Shown piece after piece: positions 1-7,532 of a DNA stretch of 9,829 bases. A model generated the notes under the pieces. The model had not been told where the DNA came from, ran no database searches, and saw only the letters and a program-made list of their open reading frames with translations. The stretch lies in NCBI GenBank assembly GCA_900753685.1, contig CAAEAB010000218.1, forward strand, positions 1 to 9,829, given 5' to 3'. Source of the DNA: Lachnospiraceae bacterium. Its GTDB lineage: Bacteria; Bacillota; Clostridia; Lachnospirales; Lachnospiraceae. The stretch's first letter is position 1. Every line of letters begins with the position of its first letter. The position numbers and the translations under genes were made by a program.

Positions 1-269
1 AATCCAAAAATAACATTCCTGTCGGTTTTTAATTTTTTCTCACCGGAAAAATTTCCGACACGCAGCTCCGGTCCCTGCAAATCAATTAAAAGCTTTGTTT
101 TCTTTCCCTGAGACCTGGCCGCCGAAGCCGCCATATAGAGCCAATTTGCACGTTCCTTTAATGTTCCGTGGGATAAATTCAGGCGTACACCGGTCATCCC
201 TGCTTCGTACATCCTGGACAATACCGGATAAAGGCAGCAGGCCGGCCCCAAGGTTCCATAAAAATCCAT
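1..269 (-). CDS. Pyruvate-kinase-like protein, N-terminal part (runs off left edge)
   Basis: About 89 codons are open from an ATG at 269 to the window edge. The protein begins MDFYGTLGPACC, then has GMTGVRLNLSHG near residues 24-35 and LLIDLQGPELRVG near residues 62-74. These match the opening of the pyruvate kinase barrel: strand 1 with T(I/L)GPA, the RxNxSHG substrate and metal loop, and the DxxGPE(I/L)RxG segment. Pyruvate kinase makes ATP and pyruvate from phosphoenolpyruvate in the cytosol. Whether this protein is a full-length kinase (about 470 aa or more) or a shorter barrel-only relative cannot be seen here. An ATG 12 bases further upstream (281) is in frame, but the G-rich GGGGGA lies about 5 nt before the ATG at 269, so I prefer 269. 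It follows the patatin gene by 21 bp, so the two are probably co-transcribed. Fold assignment is confident; enzymatic identity is less so. Confidence 0.72.
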   Translation of the reverse strand, partial: MDFYGTLGPACCLYPVLSRMYEAGMTGVRLNLSHGTLKERANWLYMAASAARSQGKKTKLLIDLQGPELRVGNFSGEKKLKTDRNVIFG

Positions 270-290
270 AAATTCCCCCATTTTTTCTCG

Positions 291-1139
291 TTATTTTTCC
301 AAATAGTTTATGAGTTCATCATAATGTTTCATCATCTGAATATAACCGTGGCGGTAAAATTCCATCAACCGCTCTCTGTTGCGTTCTGTTCTAGAAATGG
401 TTTTAATCTCCGGCCGGATAGCAAAAATCTTTCCCTCCGCCTCAAGACGCTCGACCAGCTCCATCTGCCGGTTATAGAGTGCATACCGCATTTCCAGCGC
501 CTGAGCTAGCTTCGGATATTTCCGAAAATATCGATGCCATAGCTTATCCACCCCTGGCGAAGGCGACTTCCGATAACCTCTATTTCGGGTCAGAACAACA
601 AATATTTTATCATACCCTAATTCCATTGTATGTTCCAGCGGAACCGAATCCGCCACGCCGCCGTCAACATACATACGCTCTCCCAGCCGGACCATCGGCG
701 TAACCATCGGTATACTACAGGAAGCCCGGCAAATCTGCATGAGCCGTTCTTTATCACTGTCTTCCGTTAGATATTCTGCCTCACCCGTCCTCACATTCGT
801 CGCCACAATTTCGCACAGGGAATCTGAAGCAAAATAAGTATCAAAATCAAAGGGATAAATACCGTTTGGATATTTATCAAAAATCATATCCATGTCAAAA
901 ATGCTTCTTTTTTTTAAAATGGCTTTCGGCGTTATATAGTCATTTTCTTTCTCCGGCATCAAACAATGCCGCGTTCTGTCAAACTGTTTTGATACAAAAT
1001 CCAGCGCATTACAGCTTCCTGCTGAAACGCCAATAATATAAGAAAATTCTATATTTTTTTCCAAAAGATAATCCAATACCCCCGCAGTAAATATACCCCG
1101 GGTTGAGCCTCCTTCCAGCACCAATCCTGCCCGATACAT
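291..1139 (-). CDS. Patatin-like phospholipase family protein (YjjU/RssA type)
   Basis: This 282-aa protein carries the three patatin signatures. The N-terminal glycine-rich oxyanion loop is LEGGSTRG (residues 8-15). The nucleophile elbow is GVSAG with Ser39. The second half of the Ser-Asp dyad is DGG with Asp159, followed by the typical substrate-pocket segment DSVPLE. The family consists of serine acyl hydrolases acting on phospholipids or other esters, and the natural substrate is unknown for most bacterial members. I see no signal peptide or membrane helix, so a cytosolic protein is likely. Length fits the YjjU-like group. An AAGGTG ribosome binding site lies about 8 nt before the ATG. 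An intrinsic terminator sits just upstream (1190-1220), so the gene either has its own weak promoter or depends on readthrough from efp. The pyruvate-kinase-like gene follows 21 bp downstream. Confidence 0.88.
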   Translation of the reverse strand: MYRAGLVLEGGSTRGIFTAGVLDYLLEKNIEFSYIIGVSAGSCNALDFVSKQFDRTRHCLMPEKENDYITPKAILKKRSIFDMDMIFDKYPNGIYPFDFDTYFASDSLCEIVATNVRTGEAEYLTEDSDKERLMQICRASCSIPMVTPMVRLGERMYVDGGVADSVPLEHTMELGYDKIFVVLTRNRGYRKSPSPGVDKLWHRYFRKYPKLAQALEMRYALYNRQMELVERLEAEGKIFAIRPEIKTISRTERNRERLMEFYRHGYIQMMKHYDELINYLEK

Positions 1140-1189
1140 ATCTTCTTCACCTTCCTGTCTGTAAACTCTGTCTGCACCATAATCGCGGA

Positions 1190-1220
1190 AAGAAAAACCC
1201 CGCAGAATCTTGCGGGGTTT
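1190..1220 (-). terminator. Intrinsic terminator after efp
   Basis: A perfect 10-bp stem (1195-1204 paired with 1211-1220) encloses a 6-nt loop, GAATCT. Read on the minus strand it is followed directly by TTTTTCTTT, the U-tract expected of a rho-independent terminator. It lies about 25 bp past the efp stop codon and should end the efp transcript before the patatin gene. Confidence 0.9.
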
Positions 1221-1244
1221 ATAGTTTTGCTGAATAGATATCCT

Positions 1245-1802
1245 TTATACTCTGGACAAATATTCTCCTGTACGCGTATCAATTTTGATAACATCGCCAA
1301 TTTCAACAAATAACGGTACATAAACTAAAGCGCCTGTCTCGACAGTTGCCGGTTTTGTCGCACCAGTCGATGTGTCACCCTTGAAACCAGGCTCTGTCTC
1401 TGTAATCTCAAGCTCTACAAATAACGGCGGCTCCATGGCAAACACTTCATTGTTATGGGAGAGAATTTTAACCATCTCATTTTCCTTAACAAATTTCAAT
1501 GTATCGCCAACCTGATCGTCGCTCAATGCAATCTGGTCATAGGTTTCCACATCCATAAAGTGATATAAATCGCCATCACTATAAAGATACTGCATATCTT
1601 TTCTTTCAATATGGGCCTGCGGACATTTTTCTGTCGGACGGAAAGTTTTTTCGACAACGCCGCCACTCTTTATATTTTTTAATTTTGTACGAACAAAGGC
1701 CGCACCTTTTCCAGGTTTTACATGCTGGAATTCAATAATCTGATAAACATTTCCTTCATATTCGATCGTCAAGCCGTTTCTAAAATCACCTGCTGATACC
1801 AT
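1245..1802 (-). CDS. efp: Elongation factor P
   Basis: This 185-aa protein is full length for EF-P. It starts [10 protein letters not shown], has the KOW-like domain I with the loop [10 protein letters not shown], two OB-fold domains, and the C-terminal signature around [20 protein letters not shown] binds the ribosome between the P and E sites and relieves stalling at polyproline stretches. The tip residue that other bacteria modify is Lys32 here, within PGKGAA. The sequence alone cannot tell whether it is modified. An AAAGGAGGA ribosome binding site precedes the ATG by about 8 nt, consistent with high expression. It appears to be its own unit, with a sigma-A promoter at 1845-1873 and a strong terminator at 1190-1220. 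Readthrough from yqeG upstream remains possible because no terminator is visible between them. Confidence 0.98.
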   Translation of the reverse strand: MVSAGDFRNGLTIEYEGNVYQIIEFQHVKPGKGAAFVRTKLKNIKSGGVVEKTFRPTEKCPQAHIERKDMQYLYSDGDLYHFMDVETYDQIALSDDQVGDTLKFVKENEMVKILSHNNEVFAMEPPLFVELEITETEPGFKGDTSTGATKPATVETGALVYVPLFVEIGDVIKIDTRTGEYLSRV

Positions 1803-1828
1803 GCTTGGAATCCTCCTTTATATATTAC

Positions 1829-1858
1829 ATAAATAACTTATTCCAGTATAAATAACTT
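1829..1858. repeat. 11-bp direct repeat in the efp leader
   Basis: The plus-strand word ATAAATAACTT occurs exactly at 1829-1839 and again at 1848-1858, a 19-bp period. The upstream copy (in efp orientation) overlaps the predicted -10 box, and the other covers the predicted transcription start. It could be a regulator site or chance similarity in AT-rich DNA. Confidence 0.4.
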
Positions 1859-1873
1859 CACGGGATTTTTCAA
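1845..1873 (-). promoter_or_regulatory. Predicted sigma-A promoter of efp
   Basis: On the minus strand, TTGAAA (1873-1868) and TATACT (1850-1845) are separated by exactly 17 bp. Each differs from consensus at one base. The -35 box overlaps the yqeG stop codon. The predicted start is near 1838, giving a leader of about 36 nt that contains the strong efp ribosome binding site. Confidence 0.7.
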
Positions 1874-2382
1874 CTGTTTTTTTCTCTCTGGCGTTTCTTT
1901 TTATAAAAATGTAAAACAATTTTTTCCAGCTTTCGTTTTAATACGATCTGAATTTCCTCCTTCGGATGGATTGGCCGCACAAGAATACTGTACATTTCCG
2001 CTCTCCGGGCGCCCCAGATATCCGTAAAAATCTGATCGCCGATAAAAAGAACCTTCTCCTTCGGCACATCCATCAACGCCGCTGCCTTTAAATAGTTTTC
2101 AGGATTCGGCTTATGGGCATCACAAACTGTATAAGCATGAATATTTTCATTAAACATCTGAACGCGAGGTCCCTTATTATTTGAAATCAATGCACAGGCA
2201 AAGCCGATTTCCTTCAGGCGGGCAAATAATTCCTCCGCACGGGCGTCGGCCGGAGCCCCATGGGGAACCAATGTATTGTCAATATCAAAAATAATCCCCC
2301 GATAGCCCCTTTTATATAATTTTTCAAAGGGGATTTCATATGTGGACGCCACCCAGGCATCCGGATAAAACATTTCAAACAT
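1870..2382 (-). CDS. yqeG: YqeG family HAD-superfamily (IIIA type) phosphatase
   Basis: This 170-aa protein has all four HAD motifs. Motif I is IFDIDNTLV, with Asp33 as the expected nucleophile and Asp35 as the acid/base. Motif II is the serine of ISNNK (Ser67). Motif III is Lys91 in AHKPNP. Motif IV is the acidic GDQIFTD (Asp116, Asp121). The order, spacing and length are those of the YqeG family, predicted Mg-dependent phosphatases of unknown substrate. In Bacillus yqeG lies next to shikimate and ribosome-assembly genes. It overlaps the cobQ end by 8 bp, with AGGAGG about 8 nt before its ATG, so it is the last gene of the aroD-cobD-exoIII-cobQ-yqeG operon. The C-terminal tail is lysine and arginine rich. 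The family assignment is firm; the physiological role is unknown. Confidence 0.95.
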   Translation of the reverse strand: MFEMFYPDAWVASTYEIPFEKLYKRGYRGIIFDIDNTLVPHGAPADARAEELFARLKEIGFACALISNNKGPRVQMFNENIHAYTVCDAHKPNPENYLKAAALMDVPKEKVLFIGDQIFTDIWGARRAEMYSILVRPIHPKEEIQIVLKRKLEKIVLHFYKKKRQREKNS

Positions 2383-3922
2383 TTGATTTTCCTCCTATGA
2401 TCTGATATATCATTTCCATATCCAGCGATTTTCGTACTAAAGCCGCCAGCTTATCATATTCCATTTCTTTATAGGCCCTTATATCGCCGATTCCGCCGCC
2501 ATTTTCCACGGCCGTCCCATCCTTTAAACCATATCTTTCCATCAAAGGCCGAACAAGCCGGAGCAAAAAATCTCCCTCATCAAATATACCGTGCAGATAG
2601 GTTCCCATCACGGTTTGATCACGATTTATCATACCGTCCAGACGGCCGTCGGAAAGCCTTATCCACGGCGAAAATTCCCTATCTTCTATCCGGATGTCAC
2701 CCATGCGAATCTCCCTGTCCTCCATCCGGGTATCGCCCATGTGGATCTCATAGCCTTCCACCGAACAGCCCGCCAGTCCTCCGGACATGATTTCTCCGCA
2801 AATCCGGGTCCGGGTCTTTTCTTTACGGAAAATCGTCCGTCCCGGCAAAAGGCCCATTCCTGCCATCTCGCCGCCGCCTTCCACGCCCTCCGGATCATTA
2901 AGTACATTGCCAAGCATCTGATAGCCGCCGCAGACGCCCATGACGGAAATTCCATCCCGGGAAAGCCGTAGGATCCGTTCTTCCAGGCCGTTGTTCCGCA
3001 TCCATCGAAGATCATCCATCGTGTTCTTTGTTCCCGGCAACAAAATCAAATGGGGGCTTCCAAGCTTTGACACCCGGTCCACATAGCGAAGAGATACTCC
3101 GGGCAGACGCTCAAAGGCGGTAAAATCTGTAAAATTGGAAATATGGGGCAGACGGATGACCGCCACATCCAGTCCTCCGGTCGCCATCTCCAACAGAAGA
3201 TGTTCGGAAAGACTGTCCTCGTCGTCTATATCTATTTTTTCCATCGGCACAACACCGATGACGGGAATATGCACCAAATCCTCCATCATCCGCACCCCCG
3301 GCTTTAAAATCTCCGGGTCCCCCCGAAATTTATTAATGATCAGCCCCCGAATCCGGACCTGTTCTTCCGGCTCAAGCAGCTTTACGGTCCCATACAGAGA
3401 AGCAAATACGCCGCCCCGGTCGATGTCGCCCACAAGAAGCACCGGAGCATCCACCAGCTTTGCCAGTCCCATATTGACAATATCATTTTCCTTCAAATTG
3501 ATCTCCGCCGGGCTTCCGGCCCCTTCGATGACGATAATGTCATAAGCCTCCGAAAGCCGCTCATAAGCCGCCATAATATCCGGAATCAATTCTGTTTTAT
3601 GCTTAAAATAATCCATGGCTTTCATCTGACCCCGGACCCTTCCGTTGACGATCACCTGAGAACCGGTATGACTTGTCGGTTTCAACAAAATGGGATTCAT
3701 ATCCGCCGTCGGTTCCACCCCGGCTGCTTCTGCCTGCATGACCTGGGCCCGGCCCATCTCCAGCCCATCCTTTGTAATATAGGAATTTAGGGCCATATTC
3801 TGGGACTTAAAGGGCGCCACTCGATAGCCATCCTGGGCAAATACCCGACATAATCCGGCAGTAATAAAGCTTTTTCCCGAATTAGACATGGTTCCCTGAA
3901 CCATAATAACTTTTGCGCTCAT
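2375..3922 (-). CDS. cobQ: Cobyric acid synthase CobQ
   Basis: This 515-aa enzyme is a glutamine- and ATP-dependent amidotransferase that amidates four side chains of adenosylcobyrinate a,c-diamide to give cobyric acid. The N-terminal half is the dethiobiotin-synthetase-like ATPase, with P-loop GTMSNSGKS (residues 10-18), the segment [10 protein letters not shown] (38-47) and [12 protein letters not shown] (132-143). The C-terminal half is a class I glutaminase, with nucleophile Cys331 in [10 protein letters not shown], the motif GYEIHMG (390-396) and His444 in GTYLHGIFD. Length is close to the family norm. An in-frame tandem duplication of 12 residues (392-415) directly follows the GYEIHMG motif. 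The gene starts 12 bp after the exodeoxyribonuclease III stop, with AAGGGA as ribosome binding site, and overlaps yqeG by 8 bp. With cobD upstream it shows that the cell makes cobamides de novo or by salvage of cobyrinate-level precursors. Confidence 0.97.
   Translation of the reverse strand: MSAKVIMVQGTMSNSGKSFITAGLCRVFAQDGYRVAPFKSQNMALNSYITKDGLEMGRAQVMQAEAAGVEPTADMNPILLKPTSHTGSQVIVNGRVRGQMKAMDYFKHKTELIPDIMAAYERLSEAYDIIVIEGAGSPAEINLKENDIVNMGLAKLVDAPVLLVGDIDRGGVFASLYGTVKLLEPEEQVRIRGLIINKFRGDPEILKPGVRMMEDLVHIPVIGVVPMEKIDIDDEDSLSEHLLLEMATGGLDVAVIRLPHISNFTDFTAFERLPGVSLRYVDRVSKLGSPHLILLPGTKNTMDDLRWMRNNGLEERILRLSRDGISVMGVCGGYQMLGNVLNDPEGVEGGGEMAGMGLLPGRTIFRKEKTRTRICGEIMSGGLAGCSVEGYEIHMGDTRMEDREIRMGDIRIEDREFSPWIRLSDGRLDGMINRDQTVMGTYLHGIFDEGDFLLRLVRPLMERYGLKDGTAVENGGGIGDIRAYKEMEYDKLAALVRKSLDMEMIYQIIGGKSNV
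2679..2750. repeat. 36-bp in-frame tandem duplication within cobQ
   Basis: Two abutting 36-bp units, 2679-2714 and 2715-2750, match at 27 of 36 positions by my alignment. They encode [12 protein letters not shown] and [12 protein letters not shown], with 9 of 12 residues identical. The first protein copy is part of the conserved GYEIHMG motif, and the second looks like a copy of it pushed into the following loop. The differences between units suggest the duplication is not recent. The frame stays open. Confidence 0.85.
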
Positions 3923-3934
3923 TTATCGTCCCTT

Positions 3935-4690
3935 CTAAACATCCAGATCCAGTTCCACTGGGCAATGGTCCGACCCGAAAATTTCCTGATGAATGGAAGC
4001 GCTTTGAAGCTTATTCTTCAATATTTCCGAAGTCAGGAAATAGTCAATACGCCATCCCGCATTATTCTTCCGCGCATTGAACCGGTAAGACCACCAGGAA
4101 TATTCTCCTGTCTTATCCGGATAAAAATACCGGAACGTATCTATAAAGCCGGCCGCCAGAAGCTCTGTCATCTTCGCCCGTTCTTCGTCGGAAAATCCCG
4201 CATTTTTCCGGTTGGTTTTCGGATTCTTCAAATCAATTTCCTCGTGGGCCACATTCATATCACCGCAGACCACCACCGGTTTTGTTTTTTCCAAATCTTT
4301 AAGATAATTTCTGAAGGCATCCTCCCATTCCAGCCGGTAAGGCAGCCGGGCCAGCCCCTCCTTGGAATTCGGCGTATAGACATTTACCAGATAAAATTTG
4401 TCATATTCCACTGTAATAACCCGTCCTTCAGTATCATGCTCATCGATACCAAGACCACAGGTTACCGAAACCGGTTTTACCCGTGTGAACACGGCCGTTC
4501 CCGAATAGCCTTTCCGCTCCGCATAATTCCAGTACTGCTCATAGCCCGGCAGATCCAATTCAATCTGTCCGGCCTGAAGCTTTGTTTCCTGCAAGCAGAA
4601 CACATCTGCATCCAAAGTATTAAATATATCCATAAAGCCTTTGCCCACCACTGCGCGAAGGCCGTTGACATTCCACGAAATCAATTTCAT
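3935..4690 (-). CDS. xth: Exodeoxyribonuclease III (AP endonuclease, ExoA/Xth)
   Basis: This 251-aa protein is a member of the endonuclease/exonuclease/phosphatase family. It cuts abasic sites and trims 3' ends in base excision repair. All catalytic landmarks are present: Asn7 in SWNVNGLR, metal-binding Glu35 in LQETK, Tyr105 in NVYTPNS, Asp144 and Asn146 in GDMNVAH, Asp216 in WRIDYFL, and the terminal Asp241-His242 in GSDHCPV. Length is typical for ExoA/ExoIII. Its ATG overlaps the cobD stop codon in an ATGA (4687-4690), and cobQ begins 12 bp after its stop. It is therefore translationally embedded between two cobalamin genes although it has no role in that pathway. The function call is firm. 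Confidence 0.96.
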   Translation of the reverse strand: MKLISWNVNGLRAVVGKGFMDIFNTLDADVFCLQETKLQAGQIELDLPGYEQYWNYAERKGYSGTAVFTRVKPVSVTCGLGIDEHDTEGRVITVEYDKFYLVNVYTPNSKEGLARLPYRLEWEDAFRNYLKDLEKTKPVVVCGDMNVAHEEIDLKNPKTNRKNAGFSDEERAKMTELLAAGFIDTFRYFYPDKTGEYSWWSYRFNARKNNAGWRIDYFLTSEILKNKLQSASIHQEIFGSDHCPVELDLDV

Positions 4691-5805
4691 TCAAGCCACT
4701 CTCCTATCTTTTCCATGAGTTTTTCATTTGCTTCATGGGTATTTATGCCGATTCGGTAAAAGGTTTTGTCAAGATTCTCATAATCATCACAGCATCGAAT
4801 CATGATTCCCTGACGAAGAAGCCAGTCCCCCAAGGACTCCCGCCCGCTCTTTGACCCATCGGTTCTATCCGTTTTTCGGCCGTTTTCCGGCGTCTCAAAC
4901 AAAAGATAATTCGCCTGGCCCGGCACAACTCGAAGCTCCAGCCCGGTAAGCTTGTCATAGAGCCACTCTCTTTCCTTTTCCACATAATGAAGGACTTCTT
5001 TTTCATAATCCGGCGATCTGAGCGCCTCAAGTCCTGCAGCTTCCGCCACACAATTCACATTCCAGTCACAGCCATATTTATCAATCATATCGCCCAGCCC
5101 CTCTCGGCCGCATAATAAATATCCAAGACGCAGCCCGGCGATACCGAACATTTTTGTAAACGACTTTATGATGATCAATTTTGGACGGGATGCCAGTTCC
5201 CCAATTAACGAACAGGTCTCTCCCTGACGAACGAACTCCAAAAAACACTCATCCACCACCAGCCATGTATCCGTCGCTTCACATCGCTCTAACACCGACG
5301 CAAGGACATTCTCTGATATCAAAAGTCCGGTGGGATTATTTGGATTACACAAAAATACCATATCTGTTTCCGGATAAATCTGCCCGCATATATCCGGCTT
5401 TACCTGAAAATCTCCATGATTTATCTTATAATAATCGATTCGGGCATCGACACACCGAAGGGCCGATTCGTATTCGGCAAAGGTTGGCGCCAGTACAAGC
5501 GCCCGTTTCGGACGGAGGGCAAAAACTGTCCGAAAAATCACATCCGACGCTCCGTTTCCCACACAAATATTTTCTACAGGTACGCCATGCTTTTTGTTCA
5601 GCACTTCTTTTAGATTTCTCTTACTGTCATCCGGGTACCATCCAGCTCTGGACAGACTCTCTTCCATCGCCCGCCGGATATTGTCGGGAATCCCAAGGGG
5701 CGTCACATTGACCGAAAAATCTATCATATCCTCTTTCCTCCTGCCTGACGCCGCCGCGCCGTCCCGGCGCTTTCCGCCATGATGTATATTACGCCATGCT
5801 TTCAT
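4687..5805 (-). CDS. cobD: Threonine-phosphate decarboxylase CobD
   Basis: This is a PLP-dependent fold-type I enzyme that decarboxylates L-threonine O-3-phosphate to (R)-1-amino-2-propanol phosphate, the linker of the cobamide nucleotide loop. Visible motifs are [10 protein letters not shown] near the N-terminus, NPNNPTG (about 154-160), the PLP-ring aspartate in VVDE (Asp185), the Schiff-base Lys218 in [15 protein letters not shown], and Arg226. I chose the ATG at 5805 (372 aa). It gives [11 protein letters not shown], and the conserved HGG then lies 17 residues before DFS, the spacing I recall for Salmonella CobD. An ATG at 5727 has a better AGGAGG site but would drop HGG. A longer open frame to 5898 lacks support. 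The chosen start overlaps aroD by 17 bp, suggesting coupled translation. The stretch after HGG is unusually rich in Arg, Gly and Ala and in GC. A histidinol-phosphate aminotransferase is the main alternative; cobQ nearby argues for CobD. Confidence 0.88.
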   Translation of the reverse strand: MKAWRNIHHGGKRRDGAAASGRRKEDMIDFSVNVTPLGIPDNIRRAMEESLSRAGWYPDDSKRNLKEVLNKKHGVPVENICVGNGASDVIFRTVFALRPKRALVLAPTFAEYESALRCVDARIDYYKINHGDFQVKPDICGQIYPETDMVFLCNPNNPTGLLISENVLASVLERCEATDTWLVVDECFLEFVRQGETCSLIGELASRPKLIIIKSFTKMFGIAGLRLGYLLCGREGLGDMIDKYGCDWNVNCVAEAAGLEALRSPDYEKEVLHYVEKEREWLYDKLTGLELRVVPGQANYLLFETPENGRKTDRTDGSKSGRESLGDWLLRQGIMIRCCDDYENLDKTFYRIGINTHEANEKLMEKIGEWLE

Positions 5806-6553
5806 GAATGATATCCAATACGCTTTCCAACTGTTTTGTGGGAATCTGCCCCGGTGCCGACGCCTTCGCTCCGGCGCCAAAGGTGATGGCGGAGCCAAAG
5901 ACTTCCCCTGCCAGACGACTGATCAGCCCCATAGGCCCCATAGACATGGTAACTACCGGCTTTTCTGTGTAAAGCCGGCTCATTTCCTCCGTGGCCGCCA
6001 GAAGCTCCAGCACATCGGCCTTTTTCTTAGGCATTACCGCTATTTTTAAAATATCTGCTCCAAGCTCGTCCATAAGAATTAACCGGCGGGTTAATTCATC
6101 CTTTTCCGGCGTCTTGATAAAATCGTGATTGGACGCGATAACCACTAATCCCCGTCTATGCGCCTCACCGATGATGGTTTTCGTCACCACAGACGGCATA
6201 AACAGTTCCACATCCAACGCATCTATCCATCCGGCCTCACAGACAATTCGGTTGATTTCCATATATTGCTCCGGCCGGACCGCCTTTTCACCGCCCTCCT
6301 GAATGGAGCGGAAGGTAAAAAGCAACGGCCGCTCACCGAAGATACTCCGCAGCGCCTCCATCATTTCCTTCAAGCGTTCTTCATCAAATACATCGTCATA
6401 CCAGTCGGCCCGCCATTCGATTAAATCTGCCGGAAGGTCCCGGATTTTTTCCGCTTCTTCCAGAATCTCTTCACCGGTTTTTCCGCAAATCGGAACGCAA
6501 ATCTTCGGACGTCCCTCTCCAATCGCCAATTCTCTTATATATACTGTATCCAT
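5789..6553 (-). CDS. aroD: 3-dehydroquinate dehydratase, type I
   Basis: This 254-aa enzyme converts 3-dehydroquinate to 3-dehydroshikimate, step three of the shikimate pathway, through a Schiff base. The type I motifs are complete: Glu46 and Arg48 in EWRAD, Glu86 in SIQEGGE, His143 in SNHDF, the Schiff-base Lys170 in ILKIAVMP, Arg213 in ISRLAG, and Ser232 and Gln236 in ASAPGQIP. With this start the residue numbers coincide with the well-studied enterobacterial enzymes. The ATG at 6553 is preferred over an in-frame TTG at 6565 because GGAGG lies 5 nt before it and overlaps that TTG. It is the first gene of a five-gene minus-strand operon and its end overlaps cobD. The shikimate dehydrogenase for the next step is transcribed divergently from the same 93-bp gap. 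Confidence 0.97.
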   Translation of the reverse strand: MDTVYIRELAIGEGRPKICVPICGKTGEEILEEAEKIRDLPADLIEWRADWYDDVFDEERLKEMMEALRSIFGERPLLFTFRSIQEGGEKAVRPEQYMEINRIVCEAGWIDALDVELFMPSVVTKTIIGEAHRRGLVVIASNHDFIKTPEKDELTRRLILMDELGADILKIAVMPKKKADVLELLAATEEMSRLYTEKPVVTMSMGPMGLISRLAGEVFGSAITFGAGAKASAPGQIPTKQLESVLDIIHESMA

Positions 6554-6566
6554 ACGAACCTCCAAA

Positions 6567-6595
6567 TTGACATTCTGTCTGTTTTATTTTAATAT
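6567..6595 (+). promoter_or_regulatory. Predicted sigma-A promoter of aroE
   Basis: A perfect TTGACA (6567-6572) is followed after 17 bp by TAATAT (6590-6595), predicting a start near 6602. A consensus TATAAT also lies at 6604-6609, but its matching -35 position (6581-6586, GTTTTA) is poor. Either could be used. The aroE ribosome binding site AAGGAG follows at about 6634-6639. Confidence 0.6.
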
Positions 6596-6614
6596 TTATT
6601 TTGTATAATAGCAA
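6586..6614 (-). promoter_or_regulatory. Predicted sigma-A promoter of the aroD operon
   Basis: On the minus strand TTGCTA (6614-6609) and TAAAAT (6591-6586) are separated by 17 bp, predicting a start near 6579 and a leader of only about 26 nt. The -10 box overlaps that of the opposing aroE promoter. The short leader leaves no room for a riboswitch. Confidence 0.6.
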
Positions 6615-6646
6615 GCTTTACATACATTCGATCAAGGAGAACAATT

Positions 6647-7516
6647 ATGGAATCAAGAATTACCGGACATACTGTCCTGACCGGTCTTTTAGGAAGTCCG
6701 GTCGCTCACAGCATCTCACCGATGATGCACAACGAATCCTTCCGTCAGCTTGGACTGGATTATGCCTATCTGGCATTCGATGTGGGTACTGAAAATTTAA
6801 AGACTGCTGTTGAAGGCTTAAAGGTTCTCGGCGTCCGTGGTTTTAACCTGACCATGCCAAATAAAAACCTAATGGCCGAATACTGCGATAAATTATCACC
6901 GGCCGCGGAAATTATCGGCGCTGTCAACACCGTCGTCAACGACAACGGCGTCCTGACCGGCCACACCACCGACGGCATCGGTTATATGCAGGCCGCAAAA
7001 GACGCCGGCTTTGATCGGACAGGAAAGCCCATGCCCTTGCTTGGCGGGGGCGGCGCAGCCACAGCCATCTGTGTGCAGGCCGCCCTGGATGGCTTAAAAG
7101 AAATTCACGTCTTTAACATTAAGGACCAGTTTTTCCCGCGGCTTCAGGCACTTGTCGACAAAATCAACGCGCGGACCGACTGTAAAGTCACCCTTGATGA
7201 CCTGGTCGACACGTCTGCCCTTAAAGAAGCCGTCGAATCCAGCCATATTTTAACCAACGGTACTTCCGTCGGTATGAGTCCAAACACCGACGCCTGTCTT
7301 ATTACCGATATGTCCATGCTCCGCCCGGATTTAATTGTTTCCGACGTCATCTATAACCCGGAGGAAACTAAATTACTTCGTCTCGCCAGAGAACAGGGCT
7401 GCCGGACCTTCAACGGCCTTTACATGCTTCTCTATCAGGGAGCCGCCGCCTTCACCCTCTGGACAGGCAAAGAAATGCCGGTGGATATTATTAAAGAAAA
7501 ATACTTCACACGGTAA
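6647..7516 (+). CDS. aroE: Shikimate dehydrogenase, YdiB-like (quinate/shikimate dehydrogenase type)
   Basis: This 289-aa enzyme interconverts 3-dehydroshikimate and shikimate. The N-terminal substrate domain has GSPVAHSISPMMHN (16-29), the catalytic Lys73 in FNLTMPNK, Asn94 in GAVNTVV and catalytic Asp109 in HTTDGIGY. The Rossmann domain has LLGGGGAATA (131-140). Whole-length features such as MPNK, AFDV, NDNGVL, LKEI.VFN..D.FF and LLYQGA..FTLWTGK resemble E. coli YdiB more than AroE. At the end of the second Rossmann strand it reads NIKDQFF, where AroE proteins have an NRT...R motif for the NADP phosphate and YdiB has NRRDEFF. NAD use or dual use is therefore plausible, but this is inference. 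It is divergent from aroD, has AAGGAG 7 nt before the ATG, and ends at a bidirectional terminator. It could serve biosynthesis or quinate/shikimate breakdown. Confidence 0.93.
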   Translation: MESRITGHTVLTGLLGSPVAHSISPMMHNESFRQLGLDYAYLAFDVGTENLKTAVEGLKVLGVRGFNLTMPNKNLMAEYCDKLSPAAEIIGAVNTVVNDNGVLTGHTTDGIGYMQAAKDAGFDRTGKPMPLLGGGGAATAICVQAALDGLKEIHVFNIKDQFFPRLQALVDKINARTDCKVTLDDLVDTSALKEAVESSHILTNGTSVGMSPNTDACLITDMSMLRPDLIVSDVIYNPEETKLLRLAREQGCRTFNGLYMLLYQGAAAFTLWTGKEMPVDIIKEKYFTR

Positions 7517-7532
7517 AACTTTTGTGAACATA

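Noticed and set aside
3135..3545. 136-codon plus-strand frame opposite cobQ
   Set aside because: It is rich in Ser, Arg, Pro and Thr as expected of an antisense shadow, and cobQ is unambiguous on the other strand.
3965..4759. 264-codon open frame on the plus strand, opposite exodeoxyribonuclease III
   Set aside because: The minus strand encodes a complete ExoIII with every catalytic motif, and the antisense frame shows no recognisable domain and no good ribosome binding site.
5181..5711. 176-codon plus-strand frame opposite cobD
   Set aside because: It has no recognisable motif, and cobD has conserved PLP-enzyme motifs throughout the same stretch.
5806..5898. Extension of cobD to the open-frame start at 5898
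   Set aside because: The extra 31 residues lie entirely inside the aroD coding region, have no homology to CobD N-termini, and are Arg/Pro-rich as expected of an out-of-frame read.
6567..6609. TTGACA at 6567 combined with the consensus TATAAT at 6604 as one promoter
   Set aside because: The spacer would be 31 bp, far beyond the 16-19 bp range. The TAATAT 17 bp downstream is the better partner.
6554..6646. Cobalamin riboswitch ahead of the aroD-cobD-cobQ operon
   Set aside because: The whole gap is 93 bp and the predicted leader about 26 nt, much too short for the roughly 200-nt element, and I see no B12-box-like sequence.
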